Below, one piece after another: positions 26,623 through 37,699 of a DNA stretch of 64,000 nucleotides. Under the pieces are notes generated by a model. That model was given only the letters and a program-made list of their open reading frames with translations, did no database searches and had not been told where the DNA came from. Within the stretch, counting starts at the first letter, position 1, and the number at the start of each line of letters is the position of its first letter. The position numbers were made by a program, and so were the translations under genes. Source of the DNA: Colwellia sp. (lineage in GTDB: Bacteria; Pseudomonadota; Gammaproteobacteria; Enterobacterales; Alteromonadaceae); contig JABSOZ010000005.1 in the NCBI GenBank assembly GCA_013215295.1, positions 338,592 to 402,591 of the forward strand. The letters are read 5' to 3'.

Positions 26623-26840
26623 GATCAGTCAATAATAAAGCAAGCGATACTTGTATATGGCAAGTGCTATGCCAAGTCTATTTTTGATTTTTTAATCACC
26701 AGGAAAAAATGATGGCTTACTAACTAATGGACTGTTATTTATATGAAATTCAAATTGTTTTTATTAATTTTAATGCACGTTTTTCTATGGGGTTGACTTA
26801 ATTCTGCTTAGCCATAATACAGTTGATATGTTAGGTGTCA

Positions 26841-26871
26841 AAAAAATAGCGGTGATAAAATCACCGCTATT
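26841..26871 (-). terminator. intrinsic terminator of dapD
   Basis: An 11-bp perfect stem AATAGCGGTGA/TCACCGCTATT with a TAAAA loop. Read on the minus strand it ends in a T-tract. It lies 19 bases beyond the dapD stop. Confidence 0.9.
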
Positions 26872-26890
26872 CATAGTAAAACTGTAAAAA

Positions 26891-27721
26891 TTACTCTTCA
26901 GATACTGAACGAAGGAGTGCGTTTATACCCACTTTTGCACGAGTTTTCGCATCTACTTTCTTAACGATAATTGCTGCGTACAAACTATAAGTTCCACATT
27001 TAGAAGGGAGGTTACCTGGTACAACAACTGAACCTGCGGGAACACGTCCGTAATGAACTTCGCCTGTTTCACGGTCAAATATTCTGGTACTTTGGCCAAT
27101 GTAAACGCCCATAGAAATAACAGCACCTTCTTCAACAACAACGCCTTCAACAATTTCAGAACGGGCACCAATAAAACAGTTATCTTCAATAATTGTTGGG
27201 CCGGCCTGTAATGGCTCTAAAACACCACCAATACCAACGCCACCAGACAGATGTACATTCTTACCAATTTGAGCACACGAGCCCACAGTAGCCCATGCAT
27301 CAACCATACAACCTTCATCAACGAAAGCGCCAATATTAATAAAGCTTGGCATTACCACGACGTTCTTACCAATAAAACTACCCGTACGCACTGAAGCACC
27401 AGGTACAACACGAACGCCGTCAGCTTCAAAATCTGCTTGTGTATAGCCTGTGTATTTCATTGGAACTTTATCGAAAAAAGTACTTTCTGCGCCATCGATA
27501 ACTTCGTTGTCCCAAATCCTAAACGATAATAAAACAGCTTTCTTGAGCCATTGATGAACCACCCATTCACCAGCGATTTTTTCTGCAACACGAGCAGAGC
27601 CATTGTTAAGTGCCGCTAATGCGTCTAAAACGGCTTGCTTAATATCATTCGGAACTGTTTTTGGCGTAATGTTCATTCTGTCTTCAAAAGCTTGTTCGAT
27701 AATGCTTTGTAAGTTTGACAT
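26891..27721 (-). CDS. dapD: 2,3,4,5-tetrahydropyridine-2,6-dicarboxylate N-succinyltransferase
   Basis: A 276-residue enzyme of lysine/diaminopimelate synthesis that transfers succinyl from succinyl-CoA. The left-handed beta-helix hexapeptide repeats are plain ([55 protein letters not shown]). The C-terminal segment [27 protein letters not shown] is diagnostic. It is the last of the map-glnD-dapD trio on the minus strand, 39 bases after glnD, and is followed by a terminator. Confidence 0.97.
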   Translation of the reverse strand: MSNLQSIIEQAFEDRMNITPKTVPNDIKQAVLDALAALNNGSARVAEKIAGEWVVHQWLKKAVLLSFRIWDNEVIDGAESTFFDKVPMKYTGYTQADFEADGVRVVPGASVRTGSFIGKNVVVMPSFINIGAFVDEGCMVDAWATVGSCAQIGKNVHLSGGVGIGGVLEPLQAGPTIIEDNCFIGARSEIVEGVVVEEGAVISMGVYIGQSTRIFDRETGEVHYGRVPAGSVVVPGNLPSKCGTYSLYAAIIVKKVDAKTRAKVGINALLRSVSEE

Positions 27722-27760
27722 GCTAATTCCTATTCTTTTAAATTGATTTGTTTTAAATTT

Positions 27761-30382
27761 TTACACGTTATATGAATGGTCACATAACATGGTTGAAAGT
27801 TGTTGTTGTTGCTCTAGGGTCAATGCCATATTATCAGCATTGGAAACAGTAAAAACATCTTCTGCTTTTTCACCAAACGTGGTTATCTTCGCAGAGTGAA
27901 CGTTTATCTTATACTTTTGAAATGTTCGAGCAAATTTTGCTAAGAGTCCAGGGTGGTCGAGTGCCAATATCTCTAACATGGTGGTTTTATCTGATGAAGT
28001 CTCTATAAAACTGACTCTGGTGGGGACCTTGAAATTTTCAATATAGGCAGGCGCCGCTTTTCTTTTTAACTTTGGCGCTGCCTTCATTAAAGAATCAGTG
28101 AGTGTATTCGCTATCGCTAAAGCGCGGTAACTATCGGTAATAGGCTTATGTTTTTGGTCTAGTACAACAAAGGTGTTTAACGTGTAGCCCTTTTTACTGG
28201 TCACAATTTTAGCATCGTGAATCGACAAGCGCTTCGCATCTAATAATGTCACTATTTTAGCAAAAATATTAGCCGAACCTTTAGTGTAAATAAATATCTC
28301 TGTACCGCCACGATAAGGTTTCGGGCTAATTAATACCAGAGGTTTCACATTGTTATGTTCTATAATATGTTGGCTATGCCAAGCAATTTGTACGGGTGAG
28401 TAACGTAAAAAATAATCAGCATTTAGCTTGGCCCAGAATTTTTTAACTTCGGTAATATTACTGGCGTTATTTTCTAGAATCTTTAATGCATCTTCTTTGT
28501 TTTCACGAATTTTTGATCGTAAATCTACTTGTTTCTCAAGTCCACGACGAAAAGCTCTTTTGGTATTATTGTAAAGTTCTTCTAGTAAATTAGCTTTCCA
28601 GCTATTCCATAAACTTTCATTGGTGGCGCGCATATCAGCTACGGTTAAACAATAGAGGTAATCTAAGTGAGCTTCGTCTCTGACAATTTCGGCAAATTTC
28701 GTGATCACTTCTTCATCAGAGATATCTCTTCGCTGTGCCGTTACCGACATCAGTAAGTGATTTTTAACGAGCCAAGCGATCATTCTTCCGTCATGATCAT
28801 TTATCGGATGAACTTTACTAAACTCTAGCGCGTCAATTGCGCCTAATTTTGCATGGTCACCACCACGACCTTTAGCTATATCATGGAAAATTCCAGCAAT
28901 ATATAATATTTCAGGTTTACGGATACGCTGTACTATTTTGCTACAAAGTGGAAAGTCAGCGTTATGCTCTGTCAGACTAAAACGATAAATGTTCTTAACT
29001 AAGCGGAAACTATGTTCATCAACAGAATAAGCGTGAAATAAGTCAAACTGCATTTGCCCAACAATATGACGCCATTGCGGTAAATAAGCACCCATAATTG
29101 AATAACGGTGCATCAAGGTAAAGGTGAGACCTAATCCATTAGGATGTTTCATTATTTCTATAAATATTTCTCGACATCTTGCGTAGTCCATTAACCCTGA
29201 AATTAACCGTCTACGCGCATTACGCATTAAACGTAGTGTGTCAGGATGCAAGTCGATAATGGAATCGTTTTGCGTAATAAGCAGAAACATTTCCATAATT
29301 TTAACGGAGCGCATAAAAACACGGGTATTAGTCGCTTTAATCTGACCATCAACAATGACAAAATCTTTATTGAGAGGAATTTCAGTAATCCGAAGATCTT
29401 TTTTGATTATCGCATGTTCAAAATGCTGTAATAACATTTTATTTAACTCGATAATACGACCAATAATTTTGAAAAGTCGTTTCATCATACGTTCAATGGC
29501 AAGCTTTCCTTCGTCACCAAATCCCATTAAGCTAGCGACATCACTTTGGTAATCAAACAATAGCCGGTTTTCATTTCGGCCAGCAATAAAGTGCAAAGCA
29601 GCACGCATCCGCCATAAGTAATCTTGACACTCTAATAGTTCAAAGAATTCATTTTGGGTTAAATATTTATGGGAAACGAGCTCTTCAAGAGAGTCGGCAA
29701 CAAAGTGACGTTTGGCAACCCAAGCGATGGTTTGAATATCACGTAAACCGCCAGGGTTCGCTTTTAAATTTGGCTCTAGCGTATACGACGCGCCATGGTA
29801 TTGCTGATGACGGTTATCTTGCTCTTCACATTTGGCAATGAAGAATTTTTTAGATGTCCAGAATACATCTTTATCAAGTAATGGTTGTAAATGTTGGGTT
29901 AATGACTCATTGCCACAAACTTGGCGCATTTCCATTAAATTAGTCGCGATGGTTACATCATTGACTGCTTGTTTTAAGCACTCTTTAATACTACGAACAC
30001 TATGGCCAATATCAAGTTTTACATCCCATAATTGCGTGATAAAAGTTGATATTTTTTCAGACAGTTCATCACTAATATTTTCTTGAGTGAGTAATAAAAT
30101 ATCAACATCAGAGTAGGGGTGTAATTCAGCACGGCCATAACCACCTACAGCAATGAGGCTAATTTGGTATTCATCTAAGTTGTGCTGACACCAAAGTTTA
30201 TTAAGGATGTTATCAACAAATTTTGCGCGTGTTGCGACGAGGACTGAGATATCTTCATGAGGAAAAATATCCTTTTGCCATTGTTGAAATTCACCACCCA
30301 GTTGGCAGATATCTTGGGTAGATATATGTGGTGCGCTAACGGCTAGGGTGTCGCTATATTCTATGGGAAGAAGAGTTTGCAT
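27761..30382 (-). CDS. glnD: bifunctional [protein-PII] uridylyltransferase / uridylyl-removing enzyme
   Basis: An 873-residue nitrogen-signalling enzyme that adds or removes UMP on PII proteins according to glutamine level. Domains in order are the nucleotidyltransferase (about 60-330: [19 protein letters not shown] with the two Asp), the HD hydrolase domain (about 455-580: [16 protein letters not shown]), and two C-terminal ACT domains (about 695-780 and 805-870; [20 protein letters not shown]). Length is close to E. coli GlnD (890). It lies between map and dapD, the standard order, although a 314-bp inverted-repeat element separates it from map. Confidence 0.97.
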   Translation of the reverse strand: MQTLLPIEYSDTLAVSAPHISTQDICQLGGEFQQWQKDIFPHEDISVLVATRAKFVDNILNKLWCQHNLDEYQISLIAVGGYGRAELHPYSDVDILLLTQENISDELSEKISTFITQLWDVKLDIGHSVRSIKECLKQAVNDVTIATNLMEMRQVCGNESLTQHLQPLLDKDVFWTSKKFFIAKCEEQDNRHQQYHGASYTLEPNLKANPGGLRDIQTIAWVAKRHFVADSLEELVSHKYLTQNEFFELLECQDYLWRMRAALHFIAGRNENRLLFDYQSDVASLMGFGDEGKLAIERMMKRLFKIIGRIIELNKMLLQHFEHAIIKKDLRITEIPLNKDFVIVDGQIKATNTRVFMRSVKIMEMFLLITQNDSIIDLHPDTLRLMRNARRRLISGLMDYARCREIFIEIMKHPNGLGLTFTLMHRYSIMGAYLPQWRHIVGQMQFDLFHAYSVDEHSFRLVKNIYRFSLTEHNADFPLCSKIVQRIRKPEILYIAGIFHDIAKGRGGDHAKLGAIDALEFSKVHPINDHDGRMIAWLVKNHLLMSVTAQRRDISDEEVITKFAEIVRDEAHLDYLYCLTVADMRATNESLWNSWKANLLEELYNNTKRAFRRGLEKQVDLRSKIRENKEDALKILENNASNITEVKKFWAKLNADYFLRYSPVQIAWHSQHIIEHNNVKPLVLISPKPYRGGTEIFIYTKGSANIFAKIVTLLDAKRLSIHDAKIVTSKKGYTLNTFVVLDQKHKPITDSYRALAIANTLTDSLMKAAPKLKRKAAPAYIENFKVPTRVSFIETSSDKTTMLEILALDHPGLLAKFARTFQKYKINVHSAKITTFGEKAEDVFTVSNADNMALTLEQQQQLSTMLCDHSYNV

Positions 30383-30477
30383 CGCTCTATATTGTACTCA
30401 AAAGTTAGGACGATAGTCATCATGCTTTATTTATCACTTAAAAAGCAAATAACGACTACCGATAACTTAGATTTATT

Positions 30478-30791
30478 TATACCCGCTCCACTTCAAGATG
30501 CAGATTTCAGCAAGTCGAGAAAGGGTTAGCTACAAGGAATTGATTGAAGAGAATAGTTATTCTCGGCTCTGGCATCCTGCTTCGCTCTACCTCCTGCATC
30601 CTTGCAGTCGTATTATCGAAATCAATAACGCTGGAGATGACTCTTTATCGGCTTGCCCGTAGGGAGCTAAGCTAGAAAAACAGTTCTGCGTTGCACTATT
30701 TGATAAGGGAATAACCATTATCTTCATAGTGCGCCTTGATCTGATTTCCTAGCTTATCTCTGAAACTGCATCTTGAGGTGGAACGGGTATA
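30478..30791. repeat. MITE-like element with 26-bp terminal inverted repeats
   Basis: The left end starts TATACCCGCTCCACTTCAAG and the right end, read in reverse complement, starts TATACCCGTTCCACCTCAAG; both continue ATGCAG, giving 24 of 26 matches. The 314-bp interior has no open frame. It contains a 7-bp palindrome GAGAATA-GT-TATTCTC (about 30550) and the motif CCTGCATCCTTGCAG at 30593-30607. It occupies nearly all of the gap between map and glnD. Size, inverted ends beginning with TA and lack of coding suggest a non-autonomous element; mobility is inferred. Confidence 0.75.
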
Positions 30792-30795
30792 GAAT

Positions 30796-31584
30796 TTAAT
30801 TCTGTAAGTGTCTCGAAATTGTGTCATCTTTGTGCAGTGTTAATATTTCACAGCCGGTTCTAGTTACAAGCAATGTGTGTTCCCACTGTGCCGATTTTTT
30901 CCCGTCTAAGGTATAAACAGTCCAATTATCTTCTTTATCTAAAAGGGTGTTAGCACGTCCAAGGTTGACCATAGGTTCGATGGTAAAACACATACCTTCA
31001 ACCATTTTTTCTTTATCATTATTTTTGTAATGAACAATTTGTGGTTCTTCGTGAAAAACACTACCAATACCATGTCCGCAATATTCTTTAACGATAGAAT
31101 AACGACCAGACTTCTTCAAAAACTTCTGAATGGCGGTGCCAATTTCACCAAAGGTATTACCCGGTTTAACCTTTTTTATGCCTACATATAGTGCTTCTCT
31201 GGTAATACGACATAAACGATTGTCTTCCAGGCTAACTTCACCAATGAGAAACATTTTACTGGTATCTCCGTGATATCCATCTTTTATCACCGTAATATCC
31301 ATATTAACAATGTCGCCATCATTTAATGGCGTATCGTTAGGAATACCGTGACAAACAACATTATTGACTGATGTACAGATAGATTTAGGAAAACCATGAT
31401 AATTGAGTGGCGCTGAAATGGCATTTAGTACTTTGTCAGTATATTCAGCACAGAGGGTATTCAACTCATTTGTTGTTACACCAGCTTTAACGTGCGGTGT
31501 GACCATCTCTAATACGCTAGCAGCAAGTTTTCCTGCAATACGCATTTTTTCTATTTCTTCCTGAGTTTTTATTGTAATACCCAT
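30796..31584 (-). CDS. map: methionine aminopeptidase type I
   Basis: A 262-residue metallo-peptidase that removes the initiator methionine. The metal ligands are visible in order: Asp in VNMDITV, Asp in GYHGDTSKMF, His in EYCGHGIGSVFHEEP, Glu in FTIEPMV and Glu in SAQWEHTLLVT. The N-terminus MGITIKTQEEIEKMRIAGKLAAS is typical of the proteobacterial enzyme. It stands opposite rpsB, as in E. coli; the inverted-repeat element begins 4 bases after its stop. Confidence 0.97.
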   Translation of the reverse strand: MGITIKTQEEIEKMRIAGKLAASVLEMVTPHVKAGVTTNELNTLCAEYTDKVLNAISAPLNYHGFPKSICTSVNNVVCHGIPNDTPLNDGDIVNMDITVIKDGYHGDTSKMFLIGEVSLEDNRLCRITREALYVGIKKVKPGNTFGEIGTAIQKFLKKSGRYSIVKEYCGHGIGSVFHEEPQIVHYKNNDKEKMVEGMCFTIEPMVNLGRANTLLDKEDNWTVYTLDGKKSAQWEHTLLVTRTGCEILTLHKDDTISRHLQN

Positions 31585-31659
31585 TTTTTCCTCAATTATT
31601 TTTATGTTATTAATGCTGTAGACGTTATTTTGCCTAAAAGTGCAGTTATTGTCTATTGT

Positions 31660-32268
31660 CTAGCTATTTGTTATCTCAAGCTCAATAGCTTCAATGATTG
31701 CCGAAGGCTCTAACAAATATAAGTTATGATTTAACAGTATTAAGTTTTCATTGTGTGCAATTAATAATGCAGGAATTGCTTTTGTACCGATGATTTCTTG
31801 AAATTCATTGATTTCTTGTAAGATAAAATCTGCTTCTTTCGCCATTTTACCTTCTTTGAACACTTTTGCTGGCGGCGATAGTTTAAGATCTTCTATTATT
31901 GTTTGAAAGTCACTTTCGTGAGTAAAAGCTGTTCCTTGCTCAAAGTGCTGTTTTTGAATCGCTTGCATAAGTTCTAAGGTAAGGTGAGGGACTTTTTGGC
32001 TGACCCATCCTAATAAGTTAGCACTTAATGTAGAATCTTTATCAATGCTGATTGTTTTTAAGTATTCGTTACTAAATTCAATACCGGCATCATCTTCAAC
32101 GGCATCAATTGTTGTTCGGCTAACCTTTTCATCACCTTCATAATGCGCACAGTGCCATAAATTCAAATTGATATTGGGATAAGACTTAGCAATTTCTTTG
32201 ACTAAGGTAGTCGTTGCAAAGCTCCAAGGGCAGTGAGTGTCGTAAATAAAAAAGAGTTCAGTAGACAT
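31660..32268 (-). CDS. DsbA-family (thioredoxin-fold) protein with CPWS motif
   Basis: A 202-residue protein of the DsbA/FrnE-like thioredoxin superfamily, without a signal peptide, so cytoplasmic. The N-terminal active-site region is FFIYDTHCPWSFATT: the second cysteine of CxxC is serine, so dithiol oxidase activity is unlikely. The cis-Pro region is GTKAIPALLI. Helical insertion in the middle. Such proteins are often annotated as protein-disulfide isomerases or 2-hydroxychromene-isomerase relatives. The substrate is unknown. It is upstream of map on the same strand (75-base gap). Confidence 0.75.
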   Translation of the reverse strand: MSTELFFIYDTHCPWSFATTTLVKEIAKSYPNINLNLWHCAHYEGDEKVSRTTIDAVEDDAGIEFSNEYLKTISIDKDSTLSANLLGWVSQKVPHLTLELMQAIQKQHFEQGTAFTHESDFQTIIEDLKLSPPAKVFKEGKMAKEADFILQEINEFQEIIGTKAIPALLIAHNENLILLNHNLYLLEPSAIIEAIELEITNS

Positions 32269-32731
32269 GGTGATATATCGCCGTAGTGTTAAATCAAAAG
32301 TTGTTTAAAATATATTAGCGCTAATTTTAGCGCGTACAGGAAAATTATCCCAGTAAAATTATTACTATATGAATGGGGGATTATTGACCGCTATCGTAAA
32401 TTTCTAGCCTTTAGTCAATTAATATGGTATAAAGTGCGCCGTTAAATTTATCGATTGAATGGCATTGTAACTTAACTTTTCTTTCATAGCTTTTAAGCTT
32501 GTTGAATGTTTTTTGTTACTAATTTGCTGTTATCGTTAATGTTTAGCTTTTAAACTTGTATTGTTAATAATAACGATACTTATTATAAATTCACATACAT
32601 TTATTAAGAATATACTGGGGTGCTCAGTTTGAATTTGTTTAATTTTATTAAGCAATGAATCAAACAATAAAGAGTTACGTATATTTGAATGTATGAACGC
32701 TTAACCCCCTAAACCAAATAAAGGAAAAATC
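32269..32731. other. rpsB: 463-bp region holding the rpsB promoter and long leader
   Basis: No protein gene was seen. It carries the candidate rpsB promoter (32425-32441) and therefore a leader of about 290 bases. Near the end, GGGGTGCT (about 32618) could pair with the CCCC run at about 32704, just before the ribosome site AAAGGA. A structured leader that mediates S2 autoregulation is known for rpsB in gammaproteobacteria; whether this sequence matches that RNA motif is inference. Confidence 0.4.
32425..32441 (+). promoter_or_regulatory. extended -10 promoter with GC-rich discriminator (rpsB)
   Basis: TGG-TATAAA (32425-32433) is an extended -10 element, followed by GTGCGCCG, a GC-rich discriminator typical of stringently controlled ribosomal promoters. 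No good -35 box lies at the usual distance, which fits an extended -10 promoter. Confidence 0.5.
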
Positions 32732-33460
32732 ATGCCAAACGTTTCTATGCGCGATATGCTTAAAGCAGGTGTTCATTTCGGTCACAAAACCCGTTACTGG
32801 AACCCAAAAATGAAAGCTTACATTTTTGGTTCACGCGATAAAGTTCATATCATCAACCTTGAACAAACTGTTCCAATGTTCAATGAAGCACTTTCATATT
32901 TATCAGGTGTTTCTGCGAAGAAAGGTAAAGTTTTATTTGTTGGTACTAAGCGCGCTGCAAGCGATGCAATTAAAGATGCTGCTATCAAATGTGATCAATT
33001 CTACGTTAATCACCGTTGGTTAGGTGGTATGTTGACTAACTGGAAAACAGTTCGTCAATCTATCAAACGTTTGAAAGACCTTGAAGCACAAAGCTCAGAC
33101 GGTACTTTTGAAGCGCTTACTAAGAAAGAAGCTTTAATGCGTACTCGTGAAATGGAAAAACTTGACAAAAGTCTTGGTGGAATCAAAAACATGGGTGGTT
33201 TACCTGACGTTTTATTCATCATTGATGCTGATCATGAACACATTTCTATTAAAGAAGCTAAAAACTTAGGTATTCCAGTAATATCTGTAGTTGATACAAA
33301 CTCAAACCCAGATGATATTGATTTCATAATCCCGGGTAACGACGATGCAATTCGCGCCGTGACTTTATACACTGATGCTGCAGCTAACGCAGTTCTAGCA
33401 GGTCGTGAAAAGAACATCGTAGTTCAAGCTGAAAAAGACGGTTTTGTAGAAGCTGAATAA
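32732..33460 (+). CDS. rpsB: 30S ribosomal protein S2
   Basis: A 242-residue ribosomal protein (E. coli 241). It opens [30 protein letters not shown], the S2 signature, and contains [22 protein letters not shown] and the second signature [13 protein letters not shown] ribosome site (AAAGGAAAA) precedes the ATG. It is the first gene of the rpsB-tsf unit. Confidence 0.99.
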   Translation: MPNVSMRDMLKAGVHFGHKTRYWNPKMKAYIFGSRDKVHIINLEQTVPMFNEALSYLSGVSAKKGKVLFVGTKRAASDAIKDAAIKCDQFYVNHRWLGGMLTNWKTVRQSIKRLKDLEAQSSDGTFEALTKKEALMRTREMEKLDKSLGGIKNMGGLPDVLFIIDADHEHISIKEAKNLGIPVISVVDTNSNPDDIDFIIPGNDDAIRAVTLYTDAAANAVLAGREKNIVVQAEKDGFVEAE

Positions 33461-33488
33461 TTTCAGTTTTTCATAACTTTTTTTGCTA

Positions 33489-33518
33489 TTGCCACCAGCG
33501 TTTAACCGCTTGTGGCAA
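33489..33518 (+). terminator. intercistronic hairpin between rpsB and tsf
   Basis: TTGCCACcAGCG pairs with CGCTtGTGGCAA (11 of 12 pairs) around a 6-base loop. No T-tract follows, so it is more likely an attenuating or mRNA-stabilising hairpin than a full terminator. It would allow S2 to be made in excess over EF-Ts or the reverse. Confidence 0.45.
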
Positions 33519-33582
33519 CATATTAATATTTTATGCCCTGCTTTTAATAGTTAGGGGATAACAAAAATTGAGGAATTTTCTC

Positions 33583-34455
33583 ATGGTAATTACTGCTGTA
33601 ATGGTTAAAGAACTTCGTGCACGCACAGCTGCGGGCATGATGGATTGTAAAAAAGCTTTACAAGAAGCCGAAGGCGACATGGAACTTGCGATTGAAAATA
33701 TGCGTAAGAACGGTCAAGCAAAAGCGGCTAAAAAAGCCGGCAACATCGCTGCTGAAGGTGTTATCTTAATTAAAAGTGCTGATGGCGTTGCTGCATTACT
33801 TGAAGTTAACTGTCAAACAGATTTCGTTGCAAAAGATGGGAACTTCTTAGGTTTTGCAAACGAAGTTGCTGACGCTGCTTTAGCTTCAAAAGCTACTATC
33901 GAAGAGATACAAGCTCAATTCGAAGAAAAGCGTATTACACTTGTGACAAAAATTGGTGAAAACATCAATATACGTCGTGTTTCATATATTGAAGGTTCTT
34001 CATTGGCTGTATATAGCCATGGCGGTACTATTGGTGCTGTTGTTGCTGGTGAAGGCGATGCTGAATCATTAAAGCACATCGCTATGCACGTTGCTGCAAG
34101 TAAGCCTGAATTCTTAACGCCTGGTGATGTTGCTGCTAGCGTAGTAGAAAATGAACAGCGTATACAACTTGATATCTTAAAAGCTGAAAACGATGCTCTT
34201 GAAGATAAAAAGAAAAAGCCAACTGAATTGCTTGAAAAGATCATCATTGGTCGTATGAAGAAATTTACCGGTGAAATTTCTTTGACTGGTCAAGCATTCA
34301 TCATGGAACCTAAGAAAACTGTTGGTGTTGTTCTTAAAGAGAAAGGCATTACGGTTTCTAACTTTGTTCGTTTAGAAGTTGGTGAAGGCATTGCTAAGAA
34401 AGAAGAAGATTTTGCTGCTGAAGTTGAAGCGCAAATTGCTGCGGCAAAAGCTTAA
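33583..34455 (+). CDS. tsf: translation elongation factor Ts
   Basis: A 290-residue nucleotide-exchange factor for EF-Tu. The N-terminal UBA-like domain carries [22 protein letters not shown]. The core follows with [19 protein letters not shown] (the TDFV motif that contacts EF-Tu) and [14 protein letters not shown]. The ATG at 33583 is chosen because GAGGA (33570-33574) precedes it by 8 bases and [11 protein letters not shown] matches the family N-terminus; five extra upstream codons are excluded. A terminator follows. Confidence 0.98.
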   Translation: MVITAVMVKELRARTAAGMMDCKKALQEAEGDMELAIENMRKNGQAKAAKKAGNIAAEGVILIKSADGVAALLEVNCQTDFVAKDGNFLGFANEVADAALASKATIEEIQAQFEEKRITLVTKIGENINIRRVSYIEGSSLAVYSHGGTIGAVVAGEGDAESLKHIAMHVAASKPEFLTPGDVAASVVENEQRIQLDILKAENDALEDKKKKPTELLEKIIIGRMKKFTGEISLTGQAFIMEPKKTVGVVLKEKGITVSNFVRLEVGEGIAKKEEDFAAEVEAQIAAAKA

Positions 34456-34527
34456 TTTTTAAGCATTTAACTCAGTAAAACAGTTCTTTTTTCAGTTTAG
34501 ACTTTCGATAGTAAGCTAAACGTATTA

Positions 34528-34564
34528 AAATAGCCGCGGTCAAATTGATCACGGCTATTTTTTT
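34528..34564 (+). terminator. intrinsic terminator after tsf
   Basis: AAATAGCCG pairs with CGGCTATTT with further inner pairing (GGTCA/TGATC), and a run of T follows. It lies 35 bases before pyrH, so pyrH is at least partly transcribed from its own promoter. Confidence 0.88.
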
Positions 34565-34598
34565 CGCCTATTTTTAGACAAAATACAGGAATGTTTTT

Positions 34599-35339
34599 AT
34601 GAGCATCAGTCCAAAACCAATATATCGTCGAATTTTATTAAAACTTAGTGGTGAAGCCTTAATGGGTGATGAGGGGTTTGGTATCGACCCTAAAGTTTTG
34701 GATCGTATGGCTCAAGAGATCAAAGAATTGATTGAAATGGGCATTCAAGTTGGTTTAGTTATTGGTGGTGGGAATTTGTTCCGTGGTGCAGGCCTTGCTG
34801 AAGCAGGTATGAACCGTGTTGTTGGCGACCAAATGGGTATGTTAGCAACAGTGATGAATGGCCTCGCAATGCGTGATGCATTACACCGAGCATTTGTTAA
34901 TGCTAAATTAATGTCTGCAATCGATTTAGCGGGTGTTTGTGACCGTTATAACTGGGCTGAAGGTATAAGTTTATTGAAATCTGGTCGTGTCGTTATTTTC
35001 AGTGCAGGCACAGGTAATCCATTTTTCACCACCGATTCAGCTGCGTGTTTACGCGGTATTGAAATTGAAGCTGACGTTGTGTTAAAAGCAACTAAAGTAG
35101 ACGGCATCTACTCAGATGATCCGGTTAAAAATCCAGATGCTACGTTATATAGCCAATTAAGCTATAACGAAGTATTAGAAAAAGAACTTAAAGTGATGGA
35201 CTTAGCGGCATTCACACTAGCCCGTGATCACAGCATGACAATTCGTGTTTTTAATATGAATAAGCCAGGCGCATTAAAATCAGTAGTAATGGGTGGCGAT
35301 GAAGGCACAACTATCGATCACACAGAAAATTTAGTTTAA
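34599..35339 (+). CDS. pyrH: UMP kinase
   Basis: A 246-residue hexameric kinase, UMP + ATP to UDP + ADP, of the amino-acid-kinase fold. Motifs are [50 protein letters not shown] and [18 protein letters not shown]. Length is near the E. coli enzyme (241). frr follows after 24 bases. Confidence 0.98.
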   Translation: MSISPKPIYRRILLKLSGEALMGDEGFGIDPKVLDRMAQEIKELIEMGIQVGLVIGGGNLFRGAGLAEAGMNRVVGDQMGMLATVMNGLAMRDALHRAFVNAKLMSAIDLAGVCDRYNWAEGISLLKSGRVVIFSAGTGNPFFTTDSAACLRGIEIEADVVLKATKVDGIYSDDPVKNPDATLYSQLSYNEVLEKELKVMDLAAFTLARDHSMTIRVFNMNKPGALKSVVMGGDEGTTIDHTENLV

Positions 35340-35363
35340 TTTTTGATTTAAAGGAAATTCAAC

Positions 35364-35921
35364 GTGATAAATGAAATAAAACAAGATGCTCAAGAACGTA
35401 TGGGCAAAACTATCGAATCATTAAAGAGCAATTTAAACAAAGTAAGAACAGGTCGTGCACATCGTTCTTTACTTGATAATATTGTTGTTGATTATTACGG
35501 TATGGAGACACCATTAAGCCAGGTGGGCAATATTGCAACACCTGATGCACGTACTTTAGCGATTACCGTTTTTGATAAAGGTATGATTGGCGCTGTTGAA
35601 AAAGCAATTTTGAAATCTGATTTAGGTTTAAATCCTTCATCTCAAGGTACGCTTATTCGCATTCCATTGCCGCCATTAACAGAAGAACGTCGTAAAGACC
35701 TTGTTAAAGTGGTTAAAAATGAAGCTGAAAACGGCAAGGTAGCCATTCGTAATATTCGTCGTGATGCCAACTCAGATGTTAAATCTTTGAATAAAGCTAA
35801 AGACATCAGTGATGATGAAATGCATCAATCAGAAGATGATATTCAAAAATTGACTGATACCTATGTAAAGCAAGTTGATAACATTTTATCAATTAAAGAA
35901 AAAGAGTTAATGGAAATCTAA
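35364..35921 (+). CDS. frr: ribosome recycling factor
   Basis: A 185-residue factor that, with EF-G, splits post-termination ribosomes. It has the two-domain pattern of long helices ([50 protein letters not shown]) and the compact [20 protein letters not shown]. The start codon is GTG at 35364, well placed after AAGGAA. Same length as E. coli RRF. A terminator follows. Confidence 0.98.
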   Translation: MINEIKQDAQERMGKTIESLKSNLNKVRTGRAHRSLLDNIVVDYYGMETPLSQVGNIATPDARTLAITVFDKGMIGAVEKAILKSDLGLNPSSQGTLIRIPLPPLTEERRKDLVKVVKNEAENGKVAIRNIRRDANSDVKSLNKAKDISDDEMHQSEDDIQKLTDTYVKQVDNILSIKEKELMEI

Positions 35922-35937
35922 CTCATTTTTCCAATAG

Positions 35938-35977
35938 AAAAACCGTAGTTATTAAATGATCACTACGGTTTTTTTAT
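35938..35977 (+). terminator. intrinsic terminator after frr
   Basis: AAAAACCGTAGT pairs with ACTACGGTTTTT across a 12-base AT-rich loop and runs into a T-tract. It separates frr from uppS. Confidence 0.88.
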
Positions 35978-36018
35978 AGACAAATTTAGCTATAACGTGA
36001 ACAGTAAATGGAACATTT

Positions 36019-36762
36019 ATGACTGAAGTAATAACTGAAAACTCAATAAAAGTGCCACAGCATGTTGCTATCATAATGGATGGCAATGGTCGTTGGGCAC
36101 AACAACGTGGAAAGTCACGAGTTGCTGGTCATAAGTCTGGTGTTGAGTCTGTTCGTACCTCTGTTAGTACAGCAATAAAACAGGGTATAAAAGCATTAAC
36201 ACTTTTTGCTTTTAGTAGTGAGAATTGGCAAAGGCCCGAACAAGAAGTCAGCGTGTTAATGGATCTTTTTATGTTTGTTTTAACACGAGAGGTGAAGAAG
36301 CTTCATAAGAATGATGTGCGTTTTCAAGTTATTGGTGATGTTTCACGTTTTTCTGATAAATTACAGAAAAAAATAAAAGATTCAGAAGATTTAACCGCAA
36401 ACAATAAAGGTATGGTATTGTCTGTGGCAGCTAACTATGGTGGCCGTTGGGACATCGTCAATGCCGCAAAAATAGTCGCTGAAAAAGTAGCCAATAATAC
36501 ACTGAGTGTTGATGATATTACTGAAGATACATTGAATGAATATACGAGTTTAGCGAATTTACCTGAACTTGACCTGCTCATTCGCACCGGTGGAGACTTT
36601 CGCATCAGTAACTTTTTATTATGGCAAGCGGCTTATGCAGAGCTTTATTTTACAGATACCTTATGGCCAGATTTCGATGAAGAGGCATTTAATGCCGCTA
36701 TTAATTGTTTTGACCAAAGAGAACGTCGTTTTGGTCAAACAGGCGAACAAGTAAAAATATAA
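36019..36762 (+). CDS. uppS: undecaprenyl diphosphate synthase
   Basis: A 247-residue cis-prenyltransferase making the C55 lipid carrier for peptidoglycan and O-antigen. The conserved start [24 protein letters not shown] carries the catalytic Asp. Later signatures are [13 protein letters not shown] and [34 protein letters not shown]. cdsA follows after 60 bases on the same strand. Confidence 0.98.
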   Translation: MTEVITENSIKVPQHVAIIMDGNGRWAQQRGKSRVAGHKSGVESVRTSVSTAIKQGIKALTLFAFSSENWQRPEQEVSVLMDLFMFVLTREVKKLHKNDVRFQVIGDVSRFSDKLQKKIKDSEDLTANNKGMVLSVAANYGGRWDIVNAAKIVAEKVANNTLSVDDITEDTLNEYTSLANLPELDLLIRTGGDFRISNFLLWQAAYAELYFTDTLWPDFDEEAFNAAINCFDQRERRFGQTGEQVKI

Positions 36763-36822
36763 GAAGTTAACTTTAATACTACTAATAATAACTATAAAAA
36801 ATATCTTTTAAAAGGGTGTCCA

Positions 36823-37692
36823 TTGTTAAAACAACGAATTATTACAGCTGTTATCTTAGCGCCTTTAGCTATCTCCGCTATTTTCTATTTACCCTTAGAT
36901 AAATTTGCGATTTTATTTATGGCAGTTATGGCCATAGGTGCATGGGAGTGGGGGCCTTTAATGGGCTTTTCCAATAAACGTCGTCGTCTTGCTTTTGTTT
37001 CTTCAACTATCATTCTCATTTCTGCACTTTGGTACACACTCCCTTTATTAACATTATGGTCTGCTAATGGTGAATTACATTCAGGCGTGTCCTTAGTCTT
37101 ATGGATTGCTGTTGCTTGGTGGATTTTGTCAGCAACACTCACTTTTCTTTACCCTCGTTATAGTACATTTTGGTCAAGTCATCGTTCTATTCGTGGTGTT
37201 TTCGGTTGGTTAACACTTATTCCTACTTGGCTCGCTTTTATGGTGCTTCGCAGCAATGAATATACTCAAGACCCATATAATGGCGCTCAACTCATTATGT
37301 TCCTATTTTTAATGGTATGGAGCGCGGATATAGGTGCATATTTTGTTGGTAAATCTATTGGTAAACACAAGCTTTTACCTAATGTAAGCCCAGGTAAAAC
37401 ATTAGAAGGTTTTATTGGTGGTGTTGTGTGTGCATGTATATTTGTTGCCATTGCGGGATATATTTTACATTGGCAAACTCAGCAGTTTACTTTAGCTTTA
37501 ATTGTTACGGCTATTATTACGACTGTTTCAGTATTAGGTGACTTAAACGAAAGTATGTTTAAACGTCAAGCGGGTATTAAAGACAGTGGCTCAATATTAC
37601 CTGGTCATGGTGGTATTCTCGACAGAATAGATAGCCTCACGGCAACCGCTCCTATTTATGCATTATGTTATGCCTTATTAGGTTGGCAGTAG
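36823..37692 (+). CDS. cdsA: phosphatidate cytidylyltransferase
   Basis: A 289-residue inner-membrane enzyme, phosphatidate + CTP to CDP-diacylglycerol. It has about eight transmembrane segments. The C-terminal signature is [34 protein letters not shown], then [37 protein letters not shown]. The start codon is TTG (36823), preceded by [21 protein letters not shown] lines up with the family N-terminus and no ATG is available nearby. dxr follows after 7 bases. Confidence 0.96.
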   Translation: MLKQRIITAVILAPLAISAIFYLPLDKFAILFMAVMAIGAWEWGPLMGFSNKRRRLAFVSSTIILISALWYTLPLLTLWSANGELHSGVSLVLWIAVAWWILSATLTFLYPRYSTFWSSHRSIRGVFGWLTLIPTWLAFMVLRSNEYTQDPYNGAQLIMFLFLMVWSADIGAYFVGKSIGKHKLLPNVSPGKTLEGFIGGVVCACIFVAIAGYILHWQTQQFTLALIVTAIITTVSVLGDLNESMFKRQAGIKDSGSILPGHGGILDRIDSLTATAPIYALCYALLGWQ

Positions 37693-37699
37693 GATAACG

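Noticed and set aside
26742..26795. Short ATG frame MKFKLFLLILMHVFLWG
   Set aside because: Only 17 codons, AT-rich chance hydrophobic translation, no ribosome site.
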